Positions 5,418 to 7,232 of a stretch of DNA of 7,232 bases are shown here, piece by piece. The stretch lies in the NCBI GenBank assembly GCA_002307245.1, contig DBTW01000151.1:1-7232 (forward strand), in the 5' to 3' direction. The notes under the pieces were generated by a model, which was not told where the DNA came from, ran no database searches, and saw nothing but the letters and a program-made list of their open reading frames with translations. The translations under genes were made by a program, and so were the position numbers. Position 1 is the stretch's first letter, and the number at the start of each line of letters is the position of its first letter. This stretch comes from Spirochaetaceae bacterium UBA1306 (GTDB lineage: Bacteria; Spirochaetota; Spirochaetia; Treponematales; Rectinemataceae).

Positions 5418-6392
5418 CTAGGTACTCTCCCTATCGATCAGCTCGACCGGCAGGACCGTCTCGATCGTGCAGGGCTCCCCGCGGATCTGCTTCACCACCG
5501 TCTCGAGGGCGAGCTTCGCCATCGCCTCCTTCGGCTGCCGGACGGTCGTGAGCCTGGGCACGAGGAGCGAGGCTATCTGGGTGTCGTCGTATCCGACGAC
5601 CTTGACGTCTTCCGGGATCGCCTTCTTCAGGCGGTTGCACGCGTGGACCACGTGAGCCGCCTTGACGTCGCTGGCGAACACTCCATCGATGTCGGGATGC
5701 TCCTCGAACAGCTTGTCGACCAGGGCCCCGTACTGGGAATAATCGAAGACGTCGAGCTTCGTCTGGACGATCACGTAGCTGACGCCCCTGGCCTCGGCCT
5801 CGGACTTGAAGGCCGAGCACCTCTGGTTCGCCAACAGCTCCAGCTGGAGATTCCCGGTGATCATCGCGATTTTCTTGCATCCGCGCGCGATCAGGCGCCT
5901 GGTGGCCAAGAGCCCGCCTTGCCGGTTGTCCGACGACACGGACGGGATGTTCTCGTCGAGCTTGCGATCAATGGTGACGATGGGCATCGATAGGTTGAGG
6001 TACTCGCTGACGTCGAGGGTGTGGCTGCCCATTATTATGGCGTCCACCTTATGGCGCTTGAGCATGTCGATGTAGTCGCGTTCCTTCGCGCTGTCGAGGT
6101 GGGAGTTGCACAGGAGTATTTTGTAACCCGCCTCGTAGGCGTAGTACTCGATGTGCATGGCCAGCTCGCCGAAGAAGGGGTGGCTGACGTCGGGCAGGAT
6201 GAGCCCGATGATATTGGAGCGCTGCCTGTGCAGGGACCTCGCGACCTCGTTCGGCACGTAGTCGAGGGCCTTCATGGCCTCGGCGACCTTGGCGCGCGTC
6301 TGGTCGCTGATGTAGCCCCTGTTGTTCAGCACGCGAGACACCGTAGTGACCGTCACGCCCGCCAGCAGGGCTACATCCTTGATCGTCGGCAT
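5418..6392 (-). CDS. LacI-family transcriptional regulator
   Basis: This is a 324-residue DNA-binding regulator, probably a sugar-responsive repressor. The N-terminal helix-turn-helix IKDVALLAGVTVTTVSRVLNN (4-24) has V15 and T16 at the usual operator-specificity positions. The hinge helix follows with YVPNEVARSLHRQRS (about 46-60). NIIGLILPDVSHPFFGELA opens the periplasmic-binding-protein-like sensor domain. That domain also has a TIDRK strand, SSDNRQGGLLATRRLI, VFASDVKAAHVVHACN, and VVGYDDTQIASLLVPRLTTVRQP near the C-terminus. Length is normal and there is no sign of truncation. The ATG at 6392 is the only start that keeps the complete HTH. There is no strong ribosome-binding site (only GAAAG nearby), and a predicted promoter leaves a leader of only about 7 bases. 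It lies 78 bases downstream of a GH13_18 phosphorylase gene on the same strand, so that gene cluster is the likely target. The inducer is unknown, perhaps sucrose, a sugar phosphate or a glucoside. Confidence 0.95.
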   Translation of the reverse strand: MPTIKDVALLAGVTVTTVSRVLNNRGYISDQTRAKVAEAMKALDYVPNEVARSLHRQRSNIIGLILPDVSHPFFGELAMHIEYYAYEAGYKILLCNSHLDSAKERDYIDMLKRHKVDAIIMGSHTLDVSEYLNLSMPIVTIDRKLDENIPSVSSDNRQGGLLATRRLIARGCKKIAMITGNLQLELLANQRCSAFKSEAEARGVSYVIVQTKLDVFDYSQYGALVDKLFEEHPDIDGVFASDVKAAHVVHACNRLKKAIPEDVKVVGYDDTQIASLLVPRLTTVRQPKEAMAKLALETVVKQIRGEPCTIETVLPVELIDREST

Positions 6393-6405
6393 AGGCTTTC
6401 AGGCC

Positions 6406-6435
6406 ACTCTATGTCCGCGACGGCTCGGCTGTCAA
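6406..6435 (-). promoter_or_regulatory. Predicted promoter of the LacI-family gene
   Basis: On the minus strand a perfect -35 box TTGACA (6435-6430) is followed after 18 bases by TAGAGT (6411-6406, four of six matches to TATAAT). Transcription would begin near 6399, about 7 bases before the ATG at 6392. The regulator can therefore be expressed independently of the upstream phosphorylase gene. Confidence 0.55.
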
Positions 6436-6447
6436 TGTCGGCAGCCG
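6426..6447. repeat. Inverted repeat CGGCTG-N10-CAGCCG over the lacI -35 box
   Basis: Perfect 6-base arms (6426-6431 and 6442-6447) flank ten bases that include most of the TTGACA box at 6430-6435. It could be a regulator-binding site for autoregulation or an RNA hairpin after the phosphorylase gene. The 10-base spacing is not typical of compact LacI-family operators, which usually have a central CG. Confidence 0.45.
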
Positions 6448-6448
6448 C

Positions 6449-6463
6449 CGGACTGGCCGTCCG
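6449..6463 (-). repeat. Short hairpin just after the phosphorylase stop codon
   Basis: CGGAC-N5-GTCCG (arms 6449-6453 and 6459-6463) lies 7 bases after the stop of the GH13_18 gene in its direction of transcription. It has a 5-base-pair stem and no T run, so it would be a weak or factor-assisted terminator or an mRNA 3' end stabiliser. Together with the adjacent CGGCTG dyad it makes two stem-loops in tandem. Confidence 0.35.
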
Positions 6464-6470
6464 AGCCCCG

Positions 6471-7232
6471 CTAGGCCCTCCACGAGCGCCGCCCTTCGCG
6501 ACCATCCCGGCTTTCGATGATCGTCGCATAGCGCTCGAGATCGATCTTCGCGGAGACGAACTCCCCCCCGTTCTCCCAGCGGAGCGCGATCTCGGACTCG
6601 CTCGGCATGGCTATCGAAAATTCGCCATCGAAGGCCGAGGACTCGTTCCGCAGCCGGATGAGCTCGACGAGCCGTCCGACCACGCCCGCCTCGGCGGCGC
6701 GCGCTATCTCCTCGATCGAGTAGTTGTGCCGGTTGAGGTCCCGCCGCTCGCCGCTCTCGCGCGCCGCTTCCGTATCGTTCTCCCCGGCCAAAAGGCCGAC
6801 GTAGTAGACCTGGGGCAGGCCCGGGGCGAAGAGCTGGATCGCGCGGGCCGCGATATACGCGTCGTCGTCCGAGCCCAGGGCCGAGTAGTACGTGCAGCAG
6901 ACCTGATGGACGTCGAAGCCATCCGGCGATCTGTGCGAGCCCGAAACGCGGCTGAGCTGAGCCCCCCGCGATACGCAGACGTCGACCGTCCTCCTGGCCC
7001 GGGCCTCGTCCATGAATCCGTCCAGGTCGGGCTTGACGGGGATGCCGTCATGGCAGTCGAGCATCGTGACGAGCCTCCGCGGCCTGTCCCTGAGATAGCG
7101 GGCCAGCTCGGTCCCGTCGCGGGAGACCAGCGCGTCGAGGATCAGGAACGGCAGGGCGAAGTCGTATCCCCAGTAGCCGTGGCCCGAGAGCTTCCTTTGA
7201 ATTTCCAGGGGCGCGTGCACTTCGGGAAGCAG
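6471..7232 (-). CDS. GH13_18 glycoside phosphorylase, sucrose-phosphorylase type (5' partial)
   Basis: This is the C-terminal 253 residues (about half) of a cytoplasmic enzyme that splits a glucoside with phosphate to give alpha-glucose 1-phosphate. The frame is open to the window end, so the start lies beyond it; the GTG at 7220 is internal. Counted from the edge, LLPEVH supplies the acid/base glutamate (residue 4, codon 7223-7221). LDCHDG supplies the transition-state aspartate (D62, codon 7049-7047). Family landmarks are FDVHQVCCTYYSALG (about 106-120), LFAPGLPQVYYVGLLAGENDT and LNRHNYS, followed by the domain C beta region. The nucleophile aspartate lies outside the window. Subfamily members act on sucrose, sucrose 6F-phosphate, glucosylglycerate or glucosylglycerol. 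The histidine before the glutamine in DVHQ replaces a tyrosine found in bifidobacterial sucrose phosphorylase, so plain sucrose should not be assumed. The LacI regulator follows downstream on the same strand. Confidence 0.93.
   Translation of the reverse strand: MLPEVHAPLEIQRKLSGHGYWGYDFALPFLILDALVSRDGTELARYLRDRPRRLVTMLDCHDGIPVKPDLDGFMDEARARRTVDVCVSRGAQLSRVSGSHRSPDGFDVHQVCCTYYSALGSDDDAYIAARAIQLFAPGLPQVYYVGLLAGENDTEAARESGERRDLNRHNYSIEEIARAAEAGVVGRLVELIRLRNESSAFDGEFSIAMPSESEIALRWENGGEFVSAKIDLERYATIIESRDGREGRRSWRA

Noticed and set aside
5152..5551. Plus-strand frames between DUF1801 and the LacI gene, including one with two hydrophobic stretches
   Set aside because: There is no convincing start or ribosome-binding site, they overlap the LacI coding region antisense, and no family is recognised.
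1391..6540. Frequent CTCGAG hexamers across the window
   Set aside because: Most fall in coding sequence as CTC GAG (Leu-Glu) or in frame-shifted equivalents, explained by codon preference in a GC-rich genome rather than by a repeat element.

Overview
The window is high-GC bacterial DNA (roughly two-thirds G+C by eye, with strongly G/C-biased third codon positions). It carries seven confidently called protein genes, two of them cut by the window edges. The gene set fits a heterotroph with one-carbon folate metabolism and sugar phosphorolysis, probably an anaerobe or facultative anaerobe: formate-tetrahydrofolate ligase, the ACT/UPF0210 pair, a GH13_18 glycoside phosphorylase with a LacI-type regulator, and a peptide/nickel-class ABC transporter. 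I cannot fix the phylum. A high-GC spirochaete or an actinobacterial/clostridial-type anaerobe would both fit. No mobile element, CRISPR array, tRNA or rRNA was seen.

Layout: (1) 1-1139, plus strand: the ends of an ABC importer operon, with two short ATPase subunits overlapping by 4 bases. (2) 1143-2819, minus strand: a complete fhs gene whose stop lies 3 bases from the stop of the convergent ABC gene. (3) 2820-2953: a compact divergent control region. It holds a ribosome-binding site for fhs, four tandem CTAGN pentamers, a GCGAC-N5-GTCGC dyad, and two predicted promoters whose -35 boxes overlap. (4) 2954-4629, plus strand: a small ACT-domain protein followed after 17 bases by a UPF0210 (DUF711) protein, a widely conserved pair of unknown function. 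(5) 4708-5067, plus strand: a DUF1801 protein that looks leaderless. (6) 5068-5417: about 350 bases without an intact gene, with a run of ten C and a possible decayed helix-turn-helix gene on the minus strand. (7) 5418-7232, minus strand: a LacI-family regulator downstream of the C-terminal half of a sucrose-phosphorylase-type enzyme, with a promoter and dyad between them.

Working together: fhs feeds formate into 10-formyl-tetrahydrofolate, and the ACT/UPF0210 pair is transcribed divergently from shared control DNA. This makes co-regulation, and perhaps a link between the pair and one-carbon metabolism, the most interesting hypothesis here. The phosphorylase and LacI regulator look like the end of a separate sugar-utilisation cluster that continues beyond the right edge. 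No complete new defence or mobile system is evident. The novelty candidates are the CTAGN array and divergent promoter architecture, the conserved but unexplained ACT/UPF0210 pair beside fhs, and the short or absent leaders of two genes.
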